A DNA stretch of 64,000 nucleotides from Ehretia macrophylla (taxonomy: Eukaryota > Streptophyta > Magnoliopsida > Boraginales > Ehretiaceae), in contig CM075780.1 of the NCBI GenBank assembly GCA_037974665.1, positions 3,196,501 through 3,260,500 on the forward strand, written 5' to 3'. The position numbers and the translations under genes were made by a program. The notes beneath the pieces were generated by a model. It was not told the origin of the DNA and searched no databases. It saw nothing but the letters and a program-made list of their open reading frames with translations. Shown here in pieces: positions 22,214 through 34,672 of the stretch. The stretch's first letter is position 1. Every line of letters starts with the position of its first letter.

Positions 22214-24714
22214 TGTGACGCTCGAGATTTTAGCCGTACATTTATTTACTGTTGCATCTATTGTTTGCGCATTTCTTTCTGTGCCTTATTAATTGGCTTC
22301 TTTAGCTACTATTCATCCCATTTTCAAACTATATTCTATTAGTGGATTAGAATTTTTATTAAATCACATTAATTGTTAGAGGAGTGGGAAAAATGTGCAA
22401 TTGAGCTAGAGGCGATAGGAGAGCTCGTTTAGAAAATGTTTTTAGTAGTTAAGTGAATAGTGTTACATAACAAACTTAGAGATTTAAATAACTAACATTA
22501 CTTTTCATCTTAGGCTCGTTTTTAAGTTAATAATGCGCATTCTAGTGACCTTTTAAATACCCAAACTTGACCCCACCTCAACTTAATCTTATATAAATCA
22601 CATAAGCTCATTAAAACACACAAAAAAAAAGAACAACGTGCAGGAATTACTATAGCAGGCCGAAAATACCAAAGGAGAAGGAAAAGAGGAGATTTTGCTC
22701 CAACAACCTTGCATCTTGAGCTTCTAGATTGATCTTGGGAGGGTTTTGAGCAACCTAGGGACTTCTACAAGCTTCATCATCTTCAAAAATTGTGAGGGAG
22801 ATGCATTTATTTGTTTTTAAAGTTTATGTGCATATATTGAATTTTATTGATTTGTTGATATTAGCTATAAAACTTGTTATGAATGCTTCCTATGAGTTAT
22901 TTAATGTCTCTAGAGCTAACTTTTGAGGGTTGATAACAAAGTTAATGGTTGAATGTTGAATTTGATCAAAGAGATGATGAATAGTGCCTAGAACTAGGGT
23001 TTTGAGAAAATTTGCAAATTGGCTTGAATTGATGCCTCAATTAGGTGCTCTAGACCTTAGGGAAGTTAGTTGAAAAGCCACGTTAGGTTGAATCACTCGA
23101 ATTTGAACTTAATTGCATAATTAGCTTACTTTAAAAAGGGGGTTTTATACGTTAAGCAATCCGGGCAAGTTTGGGCATTGATTTGGGTATCCTTGAGCTA
23201 AGGAAGCACCTTTGGTGCTTTCGTTTCACGAAAATGGGGTTCGGTTAGTATGGCTATAGTTCAAACCCGTTCGGGGCCTTCCCGAACTTTTGCTTCAAAA
23301 ATGAGTTTTAGTGACTTTAAAAGGTACCTTTGAGCTTAATTAGGAATATAGCAAGACTAGGGTATGATTGGGAATCTCGAACCATGCTTAGGAGAAAGAA
23401 AGCTTGGTTAAAGAAAGGGGAAAAGTAGTTTTTAGCCTTTTTAGTTGCATTCGGAACTTGTTGTGTGTTAGTAATGCCTTGCATTGAATATTTAGGATGT
23501 ATTTAAGTTATTTGAGTAGATTATTGGAATTAATTGTGTTGATTGCTTCTTTTGGCATCTATTAGCGAATATCGTGCTTATATAAACTTTTATTGTGCAT
23601 ATATGTGAGGGCGGCCTACTTTGTCGTCTCTCTTACGTGTTATGTGTTATATTGATTGCTTGTGACTTGTATTGGGTTGCGCAACCTTTATCGGACATGG
23701 TAGCGTCGAGAAACACGGGTGGCATCGGGCTTGCCGTGCTCCCTCGACTACCATGGTGCCTATTCCCTTTCTCGCTGAGGCATACTCCACTACCCCAGAG
23801 GCGTGGTTCACCTGCTGGGCATGGACCTACCTCGGGAGAAAGGGTCGTAGGATAGGGATACATCCGGAGTATCCCAATTGTTGGTGTTTGGGGTTTGCCG
23901 GCATGTTCGTGATGCTCGTGGTTCGTGGCTCGTGAATGAAGACTTGGAAGTGGAACCGTATCCTTTTTAAAGTGATTAATTGCTTGGCTTATTGTCTTGT
24001 TGGTTTATGTGGATTATATATGTTTTCTTGTGTTTGGATATCATATTACACGTTGGCATGTTGCATCACCTCCCTCGCTGGGCAACATTGTTGCTCATTC
24101 CTCATTTAATATGTTTCAGGTGAAGCTGAGGTGAATCCTCAGCTGATAGAATAAGAGGAAAAAGTGCTAGTTAAGCAATTTCGGTGACTTCTTGTGTGAT
24201 AAGGTTGTCTAAAATGAGAAGCTTGCGTGGAGTTGTCGTTGATTGCCTTTTTGTGACCTTGGGGTCTTGAGTATAAATGGTGAATGTAATAATTTGTAAT
24301 CTTGTATGTTGGATATAAAGTGGAATGACATGTAATAATCCATAGTAAACTTATTCTTTTGCATGCTTGTGTGATTAACAAACTTGGAAGTAGAACTTGA
24401 CTATTGTTGTATCTAACTACCTATAGTTAAAATTAGAAATGCTTTGCTTGCTTGTGTGTTATATGTAATTGTTGTTCCAAGGCTCGGATGGCCTTGTGAT
24501 CGCGGGCGGCCCACAAAAATCTTGGAGGATTGGTTGTAAGAGTTGCTGTTTGTGGATCTAGCATCATAGGTGTCTTTTGCAGGTACCAGTTTAGTCCTAT
24601 AAACAGGGGAGACTCCGTCTGTTTTCCCCTAAAATTTTGAGTCCGGGTTGGAATTGGGTTGTGATTAGTATGGTTAATAGAAGTCCCGGTGCCGTGAGGA
24701 ATCGGGGCGTTACA
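22214..24714 (+). mobile_element. Complete solo LTR, 2501 bp
   Basis: Begins TGTGACGCTCGAG and ends ATCGGGGCGTTACA, so it has TG...CA ends with near-inverted tips (TGTGACGC / GCGTTACA). It is flanked by a perfect 5-bp duplication of 5S spacer, and the interrupted 5S unit continues in frame after it. No internal domain, PBS or second LTR is present, so LTR-LTR recombination probably removed the rest. It shares a roughly 290-bp core (23608-23900) with the minus-strand LTRs at 12258 and 57104 but differs elsewhere: a related but distinct Ty3/Gypsy-type family. Short ORFs at 23595-23935 fall within the conserved core and look non-coding. Confidence 0.93.
23579..23585 (+). promoter_or_regulatory. 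Candidate LTR TATA box (TATATAA)
   Basis: TATATAA about 30 bp upstream of the conserved core block of this LTR. Position fits a U3/R promoter; no transcript data. Confidence 0.45.
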
Positions 24715-24719
24715 TAAGG
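24715..24719 (+). repeat. Target site duplication, right (TAAGG)
   Basis: TAAGG directly after the TTACA end of the solo LTR, continuing into GAGTT-free AGTTACGCGG of the 5S spacer. Confidence 0.93.
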
Positions 24720-25088
24720 AGTTACGCGGCGCACAACATACCGTTGCAAAGCTCTCTCTGAGAGCTCTACGACGGGGGCATCAAATATGTTTGATGTGCC
24801 CTTTTTGGAGCCCAAAATCGAACATTTTCATCAGTTTCAAGCCACTTTTCTTCTTCTGCATTGTTTTTCCGTTCTGGATCGTACGTCGTGAACTGTTAAA
24901 AGGACGACAACCAGACTCGCGGGACATCAGAGGGCCCTACAACGTGTCGATATCACGTCTTGCAAGCATGCTTCGTTGTTGAAGCGGATGGGTTGTCCTT
25001 AAGCCCATTGGGCTTTTTGAATGGGCCATCTCTCTAGGCTAGGACTGTGAACCGTTAACACATATAGGAATTGTGCCCTCAACATGTC

Positions 25089-25207
25089 GGGTGCGATCAT
25101 ACTAGCACTAATGCACCGGATCCCATCAGAACTCTGAAGTTAAGCGTGCTTGGGCGAGAGTAGTACTAGGATGGGTGACCCCCTGGGAAGTCCTCGTGTT
25201 GCACCCC
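25089..25207 (+). rRNA. 5S rRNA gene copy 29
   Basis: First gene after the solo LTR. Class A promoter, CATGTC before the start. Changes: C15T, C47T only. Confidence 0.97.
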
Positions 25208-25765
25208 CTTTTCAATTTTTTTTGCCTTGGTTAGGGTTGCCAAGATACTTTATCCACCAAATCTCTATTACTGAATCCCACGGAACATTGGGCAAGACAA
25301 CTTCGTTTCACATAGAGGCTGGGCCCACAAACCGAGGGCGTAGAGTTTGTGACCAGGTCTCCGTCGCTCCGGTGCCCATAACTTTTGATCTGTAAGGAGT
25401 TACGCGGCGAACAGCATACCGTTGCAAAGCTCTCTCTGAGAGCTCTACGACGGGGGCAGTAAGTATGCTTGCAATGCCCTTTTTGGATCCCAAAATCGAA
25501 CATTTTCATCAGTTTCAAGCCACTTTTCTTCTTTTGCACTGTTTTCCATCCCGGATCGTACGTCGTGAACTGTTAAAAAGACGACAACCAGACTCGCGGG
25601 ACATCAGAGGGCCCTACAACGTGTTGATATCACGTCTTGCAAGCATGCTGCATTGTTGAAGCGGATGGGTTGTCGTTTAGCCCATTGGACCTTTTGAATG
25701 GGCCATCTCTCTAAGCTGGGACTCTGAACAGTTAACACATAAAGGAATTGTGCCCTCAACATGAC

Positions 25766-25884
25766 GGGTGCGATCATACCAGCACTAATGCACCGGATCC
25801 CATCAGAACTCGGAAGTTAAGCATTCTTGGGCGAGAGTAGTACTAGAATGGGTGACCCCTTGGGAAGTCCTCGTGTTGCACCCC
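25766..25884 (+). rRNA. 5S rRNA gene copy 30
   Basis: Full length, class B promoter. Changes: C47G, G58A, G60T, G82A, C95T. Confidence 0.96.
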
Positions 25885-26441
25885 CTTTTCAATTTTTTTT
25901 GTCCTGGTTAGTGTTGCCAAGATACTTTATCCACCAGATCTATATTACTGAATCCTACGAAACATTGGGCAAGACAACTTCTTCCCACGTAGAGGCTGGG
26001 CCCGTAAACCAAAGGTGTAGGATTTGTGACCAGGTCTCCGTCGCTTCGGTGCCCATAGCTTTTGATCCGTAAGGAGTTACGCGGAGCACAGTATACAGTT
26101 GCAAAGCTCTCTGAGAGCTCTACGACGGGGCAGCTAGCTTGCTCGCTGTGCCCATTTTTGGAGCCCAAAATCGAACGTTTTCATCAGTTTCAGGCCACTT
26201 TTCTTCTTTAGCTCTATTTTTCCGTCCAGGATCGTACGTCGTCAACTGTTAAAAGGACGACAACCTGACTCGCGGGACATCAGAGGGCCCTACAACATGT
26301 CGATATCACGTCTTGCAAGCATGTTGCGTTGTTGAAGCGGATGGGTTGTCGTTAAGCCCATGGGCCTTTTGAATGGGCCAATCTCTCTAGGCTGGGACTG
26401 TGAACTGTTAACACATAAAGGAGTTGTGCCCTCAACATGAC

Positions 26442-26560
26442 GGGGGAGATCATACCAGCACTAATGCACCGGATCCCATCAGAACTCTGAAGTAAAGCGT
26501 GCTTGGGCGAGAGTAGTACTAGGATGGGTGACCCCTTGGGAAGTGCTCGTGTTGCAACCC
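26442..26560 (+). rRNA. 5S rRNA gene copy 31
   Basis: Full length, class B promoter. Changes: T4G, C6A, C47T, T53A, C95T, C104G, C116A. Confidence 0.95.
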
Positions 26561-27118
26561 CTTTTCAATTTTTATTGCCCTGGTTAGAGTTGCCAAGATA
26601 CTCTATCCACCAAATCTATATTAGAGAATCCTACGGAACATTGGGCAAGACAACTTCGCTTCACGTAGAGGCTGGGCCCGCAAACCGAGGGCGTAGGGCT
26701 TATGACCAGGTCTCCGTCGCTCTGGTGCCCATAACTTTTGATCCGCAAGGAGTTACGCGGCGCACAACATACTGTTGCAAAGCTCTCTGACATCTCTACG
26801 ACGGGGGCAGCCATCTTGCTCGCTGTGCCCGTTTTTGGAGCCCAAAATCGAACGTTTTCATCAGTTTGAGGCCATTTTTCTTCTTCTGCTCTATTTTTCC
26901 ATCCCGGATCGTACGTCGTGAACTGTTAAAAGGATGACAACCTTACTCGTGGGACATCAGAGGCCCCTACCACGTGTCGATATCACGTCTAGCGAGGATG
27001 CTGCGTTGTTGAAGGGGATGGGTTGTCATTAAGCCCATTGGGCTTTTTGAATGGGCCATCTCTCTAGGCTGGGACTGTGAACCGTTAACACATATAGGAA
27101 TTGTCCCCTCAACATGAC

Positions 27119-27237
27119 GGGTGCGATCATACCAACACTAATGCACCGGATCCCATCAGAACACCGAAGTTAAGCGTGCTTGGGCGAGAGTAGTACTAGG
27201 ATGGGTGACCCCCTGGGAGGTCCTCGTGTGGAACCCC
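27119..27237 (+). rRNA. 5S rRNA gene copy 32 (TGGAACCCC subtype)
   Basis: Class A promoter. First copy of the 3'-end subtype T112G+C114A, which alternates with a C114T subtype in the following units. Also G17A, T45A, A101G. Confidence 0.96.
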
Positions 27238-27795
27238 CTTTTCAATTTTTTTTGCCCTAGTTAGGGTTGCCAAGATACTTTATCCACCAAATCTCTATTA
27301 CTGAATCCCACGGAACATTGGGCAAGACAACTTCGTTTCACGTAGAGGCTGGGCCCACAAACCGAGGGCGTAGGGTTTGTGACCAGGTCTCCGTTGCTCC
27401 GGTGCCCATAACTTTTAATCTGTAAGGCGTTACGCGGCGCACAGCATACCGTTGCAAAGCTCTTTGAGAGCTCTACGATGGGGGCAACTAGCATGCTCGC
27501 TGTGCCCATTTTTCGAGCACAAAATCGAACGTTTTCATCAGTTTTAGGCCACTTTTCTTCTTTTGCTCAATTTTTCCGTCCCAGATCGTGCGTTGTGAAC
27601 TGTTAAAAGGACGACCACAATATTTGCAGGACATCAGAGGGCCCTTCAACGTGTCGATATGACGTCTTGCAAGCATGCTGCGTTGTTGAAGCAGATGGGT
27701 TGTCGTTAAGCCCATTGGGCCTTTTCAATGGGCCATCTCTCTAAGCAGGGACACTGAACAGTTAACACATAAAGGAATTGTGCCCTCAACATGAC

Positions 27796-27914
27796 GGGTA
27801 CGATCATACCAATACTAATGCACCGGATCCCATCAGAACTCCGAAGTTAAGCGTGCTTGGTCGAGAGTAGTACTAGGATAGGTGACCCCTTGGGAAGTCC
27901 TCGTGTTGTACCCC
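27796..27914 (+). rRNA. 5S rRNA gene copy 33 (TTGTACCCC subtype)
   Basis: Class B promoter. C114T plus G5A, G17A, C18T, G66T, G85A, C95T. Confidence 0.95.
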
Positions 27915-28471
27915 CTTTTCAATTTTTTTTGCCCTGGTTAGGGTTGCCAAGATACTTTATCCACCAAATCTCAATTACTGAATCCCACGGAACATTGGGC
28001 AGGAAAACTTCGCTTCTTGTAGAGGCTGGGCCCGCAAACCGAGGGCGTAGGGTTTGTGACCAGGTCTCCATCGCTCCGGTGCCCATAACTTCTGATCCGT
28101 AAGGAGTTACGAGGCGAACATCATACCGTTACAAAGCTCTCTGAGAGCTCTACGACGGGGGCAGCCAACTTGCTCGCTGTGCCCATTTTTGGAGCCCAAA
28201 TCGAACGTTTTCATCTATTTGAGGCCATTTTTCTTCTTTTGCTCTATTTTTCCATCCCAGATCGTACGTCGTGAGCTGTTAAAAGGAAGACAACCTGACT
28301 CGGGGGATATTAGAGGTCCCTACAACGTGTCGATATCACGTCTTGCGAGGATTCTGCATTGTTGAAGGGGATGGGTTTTCCTTAAGCCCATTGGGCTTTT
28401 TGAATGGGCCATCTCTCTAGGCTGGGACTGTGAACCGTTAACACATATAGGAATTGTGTCCTCAACATGAC

Positions 28472-28590
28472 GAGTGCGATCATACCAGCACTAATGCACC
28501 GGATCCCATCAGAACTCCGAAGTTAAGCGTGCTTCGGCGAGAGTAGTACTAGGATGGGTGACCCCCTGGGAAGTCCTCGTGTGGAACCCC
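28472..28590 (+). rRNA. 5S rRNA gene copy 34 (TGGAACCCC subtype)
   Basis: Class A promoter. G2A, G64C, T112G, C114A. Perfect telo-box TTAGGGTTT follows at 28614-28622. Confidence 0.96.
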
Positions 28591-29147
28591 CTTTTCAATT
28601 TTTTTTGCCCTAGTTAGGGTTTCCAATATACTTTATCCACCAAATCTCTATTACTGAATCCCACGGAACATTGGGAAAGACAACTTCGTTTCACGTAGAG
28701 GCTGGGCCCACAAACCGAGGGCGTAGGGTTTGTGACCAGGTCTCCGTTGCTCCGGTGCCCATAACTTTTAATCCGTAAGGAGTTACACAGCGCACAGGAT
28801 ACCGTTGCAAAGCTCTTTGAGGGCTCTACGACGGGGGCAGCTAGGATGCACGCTTTGCCCATTTTTCGAGCACAAAATCGAATGTTTTCATCAGTTTTAG
28901 GCCCTGTTCTTCTTTTGCTCAATTTTTCTGTCCCGGATCGATCGTCGTGAACTGTTAAAAGGACGACAACCTTAATTGCAGGACATCAGAGGGCCCTTCA
29001 ACGTGTCGATATGACGTCTTGCAAGCATGCTGCGTTGTTGAAGCAGATGGGTTGTCGTTAAGCCCATTGGGCCTTTTCAATGGGCCATCTCTCTAAGCAG
29101 GGACACTGAACAGTTAACACATAAAGGAATTGTGCCCTCAACATGAC

Positions 29148-29266
29148 GGGTGCGATCATACCAGCACTAATGCACCGGATCCCATCAGAACTCCGAAGTT
29201 TAGCGTGCTTGAGCGAGAGTAGTACTAGGATGGGTGACCCCCTGGGAAGTCCTCGTGTTGTACCCC
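29148..29266 (+). rRNA. 5S rRNA gene copy 35 (TTGTACCCC subtype)
   Basis: Class B promoter. A54T in box A, G65A, C114T. Confidence 0.96.
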
Positions 29267-29823
29267 CTTTTCAATTTTTTTTGCCCTGGTTAGGGTTGCC
29301 AAGATACTTTATGCACCAAATCTCTATTACTGAATCCCACGGAACATTGAGCAGGAAAACTTCGCTTCTTGTAGAGGCTGGGCCCGCAAACCAAGGGCGT
29401 AGGGTTTGTGACCAGGTCTCCGTCGCTCCGGTGCCCATAACTTCTGATCCGTAAGGAGTTACGAGGCGCACATCATACCGTTGCAAAGCTCTCTAAGTTC
29501 TCTACGATGGGGGCAGCCAGCTTGCTCGCTGTGCCCATTTTTGGAACCCAAAATCGAACGTTTTCATGAGTTTGAGGCCATTTTTCTTCTTTTGCTCTGT
29601 TTTTCCATCCCGGATCGTACGTCGTGAACTGTTAAAAGGACGGCAACCTGACTCGCGGGACATCAGAGGCCCCTAAAATGTGTCGATATCACGTCTTGCG
29701 AGGATGCTGCGTTGTTGAAGGGGATGGGTTGTCATTAAGCCCATTGGCTTTTTGAATGGGCCGTCTCTCTAGGCTGGGACTGTGAACCGTTAACACATAT
29801 AGGAACTGTGCCCTCAACATGAC

Positions 29824-29942
29824 GGGTGCGATCATACCAGCACTAATGCACTAGATCCCATCAGAACTCCGAAGTTAAGCGTACTTGGGTGAGAGTAGTA
29901 CTAGGATAGGTGACCCCCTGGGAAGTCCTCGTGTGGAACCCC
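29824..29942 (+). rRNA. 5S rRNA gene copy 36 (TGGAACCCC subtype)
   Basis: Class A promoter with GGAACTG after the TATA. C29T, G30A (BamHI site lost), G60A, C67T, G85A, T112G, C114A. Confidence 0.95.
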
Positions 29943-30499
29943 CTTTTCAATTTTTTTTGCCCTAGTTAGGGTTGCCAAGATACTTTATCCACCAAATCTG
30001 TATTACTGAATCCCACGGAACATTGGGCAAGACAACTTCGTTTCACGTAGAGGCTGGGCCCACAAACCGAGGGCGTAGGGTTTGTGACCAGGTCTCCGTT
30101 GCTCCGGTGCCCATAACTTTTAATCCGTAAGGAGTTACGTGGCGTACAGCATACCGTTACAAAGCTCTTTGAGAGCTCTACGACGGGGGCAGCTAGCATG
30201 CTCGTTGTGCCCATTTTTCGAGCCCAAAATCGAACATTTTCATCAGTTTTAGGCCCTTTTTCTTCTTTTGCTCAATTTTTCCGTCCCGGATCGTGCGTCG
30301 TGAACTGTTAAAAGGACGACAACCTTACTTGCAAGACATCAGAGGGCCCTTCAACGTGTCGATATGACGTCTTGCAAGCATGCTGCGTTGTTGAAGCGGA
30401 TGGTTGTCGTTAAGCCCATTGGGCCTTTTCAATGGGCCATCTCTCTAAGCAGGGACACTGAACAGTTAACACATAAAGGAATTGTGCCCACAACATGAC

Positions 30500-30618
30500 C
30501 GGTGCGATCATACCAGCACTAATGCACCGGATCCCATCAGAACTCCGAAGTTAAGCGTGCTTGGGCGAGAGTAGTACTAGGATGGGTGACCCCTTGGGAT
30601 GTCCTCGTGTTGTACCCC
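30500..30618 (+). rRNA. 5S rRNA gene copy 37 (TTGTACCCC subtype)
   Basis: Class B promoter. Starts with C (G1C); C95T, A101T, C114T. Confidence 0.96.
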
Positions 30619-31174
30619 CTTTTCAATTTTTTTTGCCCTGGTTAGGGTTGCCAAGATACTTTATCCACCAAATCTCTATTACTGAATCCCACGAAACATT
30701 GGGCAGGAAAACTTCGCTTCTTGTAGAGGCTGGGCCCGTAAACCGAGGGCGTAGGGTTTTTGACCAGGTCTCCGTCACTCCAGTGCCCATAACTTCTGAT
30801 CCGTAAGGCGTTACAAGGCGCACATCTTACCGTTGCAAAGCTCTCTGAGAGCTTTACGATGAGGGCAGCCAGCTTGCTCGCTGTGCCCATTTTTGGAGCC
30901 CAAAATCGAATTTTTCATCAGTTTGAGGCCATTTTTCTTCTTTTGCTCTATTTTTCCATCCCGGATCGTACGTCGTGAACTATTAAAAGGACGACAACCT
31001 GACTCGCGGGACATCAGAGTCCCCTACAACTTGTCGATATCACTTTTTGCGAGGATGCTGCGTTGATGAAGGGGATGGGTTGTCATTAAGCCCATTGGCT
31101 TTTTGAATGGGCCATCTCTCTAGGCTGGGACTGTGAACCGTTAACACATATAGGAACTGTGCCCTCAATATAAC

Positions 31175-31293
31175 GGGTGCGATCATAGCAGCACTAATGC
31201 ACTAGATCCCATCAGAACTCCGAAGTTAAGCGTGCTTGGGTGAGAGTAGTTCTAGGATAGGTGACCCCCTGGGAAGACCTCGTGTGGAACCCC
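31175..31293 (+). rRNA. 5S rRNA gene copy 38 (TGGAACCCC subtype)
   Basis: Class A promoter. Nine changes: C14G, C29T, G30A, C67T, A77T, G85A, T103A, T112G, C114A. Shares C29T, G30A, C67T and G85A with copies 36 and 41. Confidence 0.95.
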
Positions 31294-31822
31294 CTTTTCA
31301 ATTTTTTTTGCCCTACTTAGGGTTGCCAAGATACTTTATCCACCAAATCTATTACTGAATCCCACAGAACATTGGGCAAGACAACTTCGTTTCACATAGA
31401 GGCTGGGCCCACAAACCGAGGGCGTAGGGTTTGTGACCAGGTCTCCGTTGGTCCGGTGCCCATAACTTTTAATCCGTTAGGAGTTACGCGGCGCACAGCA
31501 TAACGTTACAAAGCTCTTTGAGAGCTCTACAACGGGGCCAGCTAGCATGCTCGCTATGCCCATTTTTCGAGCCCAAAATCGAACGTTTTCATCAGTTTTA
31601 GGCCCCTTTTCTTCTTTTGCTCTATTTTTCCGTCCCAGATCGTGCGTCGTGAACTGTTAAAAGGACGACAACCTTACTTGCAGGACATCAGAGGGCCCTT
31701 CAATGTGTCGATATGACGTCTTGCAAGCATGCTGCGTTGTTGAAGCGGATGGGTTGTCGTTAAGCCCATTGGGCCTTTTCAATGGGCCATCTCTCTAAGC
31801 AGGGACACTGAACAGTTAACAC

Positions 31823-31849
31823 ATAAAGGAATTGTGCCCTCAACATGAC
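31823..31849 (+). promoter_or_regulatory. 5S upstream promoter, class B (representative)
   Basis: Same spacing as class A, but the TATA-like element reads ATAAAGG and the preceding block reads CTGAACAGTTAACAC. GC and C-1 are kept. It lies in front of the gene at 31850, one of the copies closest to the majority sequence. Confidence 0.8.
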
Positions 31850-31968
31850 GGGTGCGATCATACCAGCACTAATGCACCGGATCCCATCAGAACTCCGAAG
31901 TTAAGCGTGCTTGGGCGAGAGTAGTACTAGGATGGGTGACCCCCTGGGAAGTCCTCGTGTTGTACCCC
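31850..31968 (+). rRNA. 5S rRNA gene copy 39, near-majority
   Basis: Class B promoter. Only C114T differs from the majority sequence, and promoter spacing and terminators are intact. One of the best candidates for an expressed copy. Confidence 0.97.
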
Positions 31969-32526
31969 CTTTTCAATATTTTTTGCCCTGGTTAGGGTTG
32001 CCAAGATACTTTATTCGCCAAATCTCTATTACTGAATCCCACGGAACATTGGGCAGGAAAACTTCGCTTCTTGTAGAGGGTGGGCCCGCAAACCGAGGGC
32101 GTAGGGTTTGTGACCAGGTCTCCATCGCTCCGGTGCCTATAACTTCTGATCCGTAAGGAGTTACGAGGCGCACATCATACCGTTTCAAAGCTCTCCGAGA
32201 GCTCTACGATGGGGGCAGCCAGCTTTCTCGCTGTGCCCATTTTTGGAGCACAAAATCGATCGTTTTCATCAGTTTGAGGCCATTTTTCTTCTTTTGCTCT
32301 GTTTTTCCATCCCGGATCGTACGTCGTGAACTGTTAAAAGGACGACAACCTGACTCGCGGGACATCAGAGGTCCCTACAACGTGTCGATATCACGTCTTG
32401 CGAGGATGCTGCGTTGTTGAAGGGGATGGGTTGTCATTAAGCCCATTGGGCTTTTTGAATGGGCCATCTCTCTAGGCTGGGACTGTGAACCGTTAACACA
32501 TATAGGAATTGTGCCCTCAACATGAC

Positions 32527-32645
32527 GGGTGCGATCATACCAGCATTAATGCACCGGATCCCATCAGAACTCCGAAGTTAAGCGTGCTTTGGCGAGAGTA
32601 GTACTAGGATGGGTGACCCCCTGGGAAGTCCTCGTGTTGTACCCC
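32527..32645 (+). rRNA. 5S rRNA gene copy 40 (promoter/3'-end recombinant)
   Basis: Class A promoter combined with the C114T end that normally goes with class B. Also C20T, G64T. Marks a phase break in the two-unit pattern. Confidence 0.96.
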
Positions 32646-33201
32646 TTTTCAATTTTTTTTGCCTTGGTTAGGGTTGCCAAGATACTTTATCCACCAAATC
32701 TCTATTACTGAATCCCACGGAACATTGGGCAGGAAAACTTCGCTTCTTGTAGAGGTTGGGCCCGCAAACCGAGGGCGTAGGGTTTGTGACCAGGTCTCCG
32801 TCGCTCCGGTGCCCATAACTTCTGATCCGTAAGGAGTTACGAGGCGCACATCATACCGTTGCAAAGCTCTCTGAGAGCTCTACGATGGGGGCAGCCAACT
32901 TGCTCGCTGTGCCCATTTTTAGAGCCCAAAGTCGAAAGTTTTCATCAGTTTGAGGCCATTTTTCTTCTTTTGCTCTGTTTTTCCATCCCGGATCGTACGT
33001 CGTGAACTGTTAAAAGGACGACAACCTGACTCGCGGGACATCAGAGGTCCCTACAACGTGTCGATATCACGTCTTGCTAGGATGCTGCGTTGTTGAAGGG
33101 GATGGGTTGTCATTAAGCCCATTGGCTTTTTGAATAGGCCATCTCTCTAGGCTGGGACTGTGAACCGTTAACACATATAGGAACTGTGCCCTCAACATGA
33201 T

Positions 33202-33319
33202 GGGTGCGATCATACCAGCACTAATGCACTAGATCCATCAGAACTCCGAAGTTAAGTGTGCTTGGGTGAGAGTAGTACTAGGATAGGTGACCCCGTGGGA
33301 AGTCCACGTGTGGAACCCC
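33202..33319 (+). rRNA. 5S rRNA gene copy 41, 1-bp deletion (probable pseudogene)
   Basis: 118 nt: one C is missing in GATCCC (34-36). T at -1, class A promoter. Also C29T, G30A, C57T, C67T, G85A, C95G, T106A, T112G, C114A. Confidence 0.94.
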
Positions 33320-33877
33320 CTTTTCAATTTTTTTTACCCTAGTTAGGGTTGCCAAGATACTTTATCCACCAAATCTCTATTACTGAATCCCACGGAACAT
33401 TGGGCAAGAGAACTTCGTTTCACGTAGAGGTTGGGCCCACAATCCGAGGGCGTAGGGTTTGTGACCAGGTCTCCATTGCTCCGGTGCCCATAACTTTTAA
33501 TCCGTAAGGAGTTACGCGGCGCACAGCATACCGTTGCAAAGCTCTTTGAGAGCTCTATGATGGGGGCAGCTAGCATGCTCGCTGTGCCCATTTTTCGAGC
33601 CCAAAATTGAATGTTTTCATCAGTTTTAGGCCCCTTTTCTTCTTTTGCTCTATTTTTCCGTCCCGGAACGTGCGTCGTAAACTGTTAAAAGGACGACAAC
33701 CCTAATTGTAGGACGTCAGAGGGCCCTTCAACGTGTCGATATGACGTCTTGCAAGCATGCTGCGTTGTTGAAGCGGATGGGTTGTCGTTAAGCCCATTGG
33801 GCCTTTTCAATGGGCCATCTCTCTAAGCAGGGACACTGAACAGTTAACACATAAAGGAATTGTGCCCTCAACATGAC

Positions 33878-33996
33878 GGGTGCGGTCATACCAGCACTAA
33901 TGCACCGGATCCCATCAGAACTCCGAAGTTAAGCGTGCTTGGGCGAGAGTAGTACTAGGATGGGTGACCCCCTGGGAAGTCCTCGTGTGGAACCCC
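33878..33996 (+). rRNA. 5S rRNA gene copy 42 (promoter/3'-end recombinant)
   Basis: Class B promoter but TGGAACCCC end. A8G, T112G, C114A. Second phase break of the dimer pattern. Confidence 0.96.
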
Positions 33997-34553
33997 ATTT
34001 TCAATTTTTTTGCCCTAGTTAGGGTTGCCAAGATACTTTATCCACCAAATCTCTATTACTGAATCCCACGGAACATTGGGCAAGACAACTTCGTTTCACG
34101 TAGAGGCTGGGCCCACAAACCGTGGGGCGTAGGGTTTGTGACCAGGTCTCCGTTGCTCCGGTGCCTATAACTTTTAATCCGTAAGGAGTTACGCGGCGCA
34201 CAACATACCGTTGCAAAGCTCTTAGAGAGCTCTACGATGGGGGCAGCTAGCATGCTCGCTGTGCCCATTTTTCGAGCCCAAAATCGAACGTTTTCATCAG
34301 TTTTAGGCCAGTTTTCTTCATTTACTCTATTTTTCCGTCCCGGATCGTGCGTCGTAAACTGCTAAAAGGATGACAACCTTACTTGCAGAACATCAGAGGG
34401 CCCTTCAACAAGTCAATATGACGTCTTGCAAGCATGCTGCATTGTTGAAGCGGATGGGTTGTCGTTAAGCCCATTGGGCTTTTCAATGGGCCATTTATCT
34501 AAGCAGGGACACTGAACAGTTAACACATAAAGGAATTGTGCCATCAACATGAC

Positions 34554-34672
34554 GGGTGCGATCATACCAGCACTAATGCACCGAATCCCATCAGAACTCC
34601 GAAGTTAAGCGTGCTTGGGCGAGAGTAGTACAAGGATGGGTGACCCCTTGGGAAGTCCTCGTGTTGTACCCC
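34554..34672 (+). rRNA. 5S rRNA gene copy 43 (TTGTACCCC subtype)
   Basis: Class B promoter. G31A, T79A, C95T, C114T. Perfect telo-box TTAGGGTTT follows at 34696-34704. Confidence 0.96.

Noticed and set aside
23595-23935. Overlapping short ORFs in the solo LTR
   Set aside because: They coincide with the conserved LTR core that also appears in the opposite frame and orientation elsewhere; no protein family recognised.
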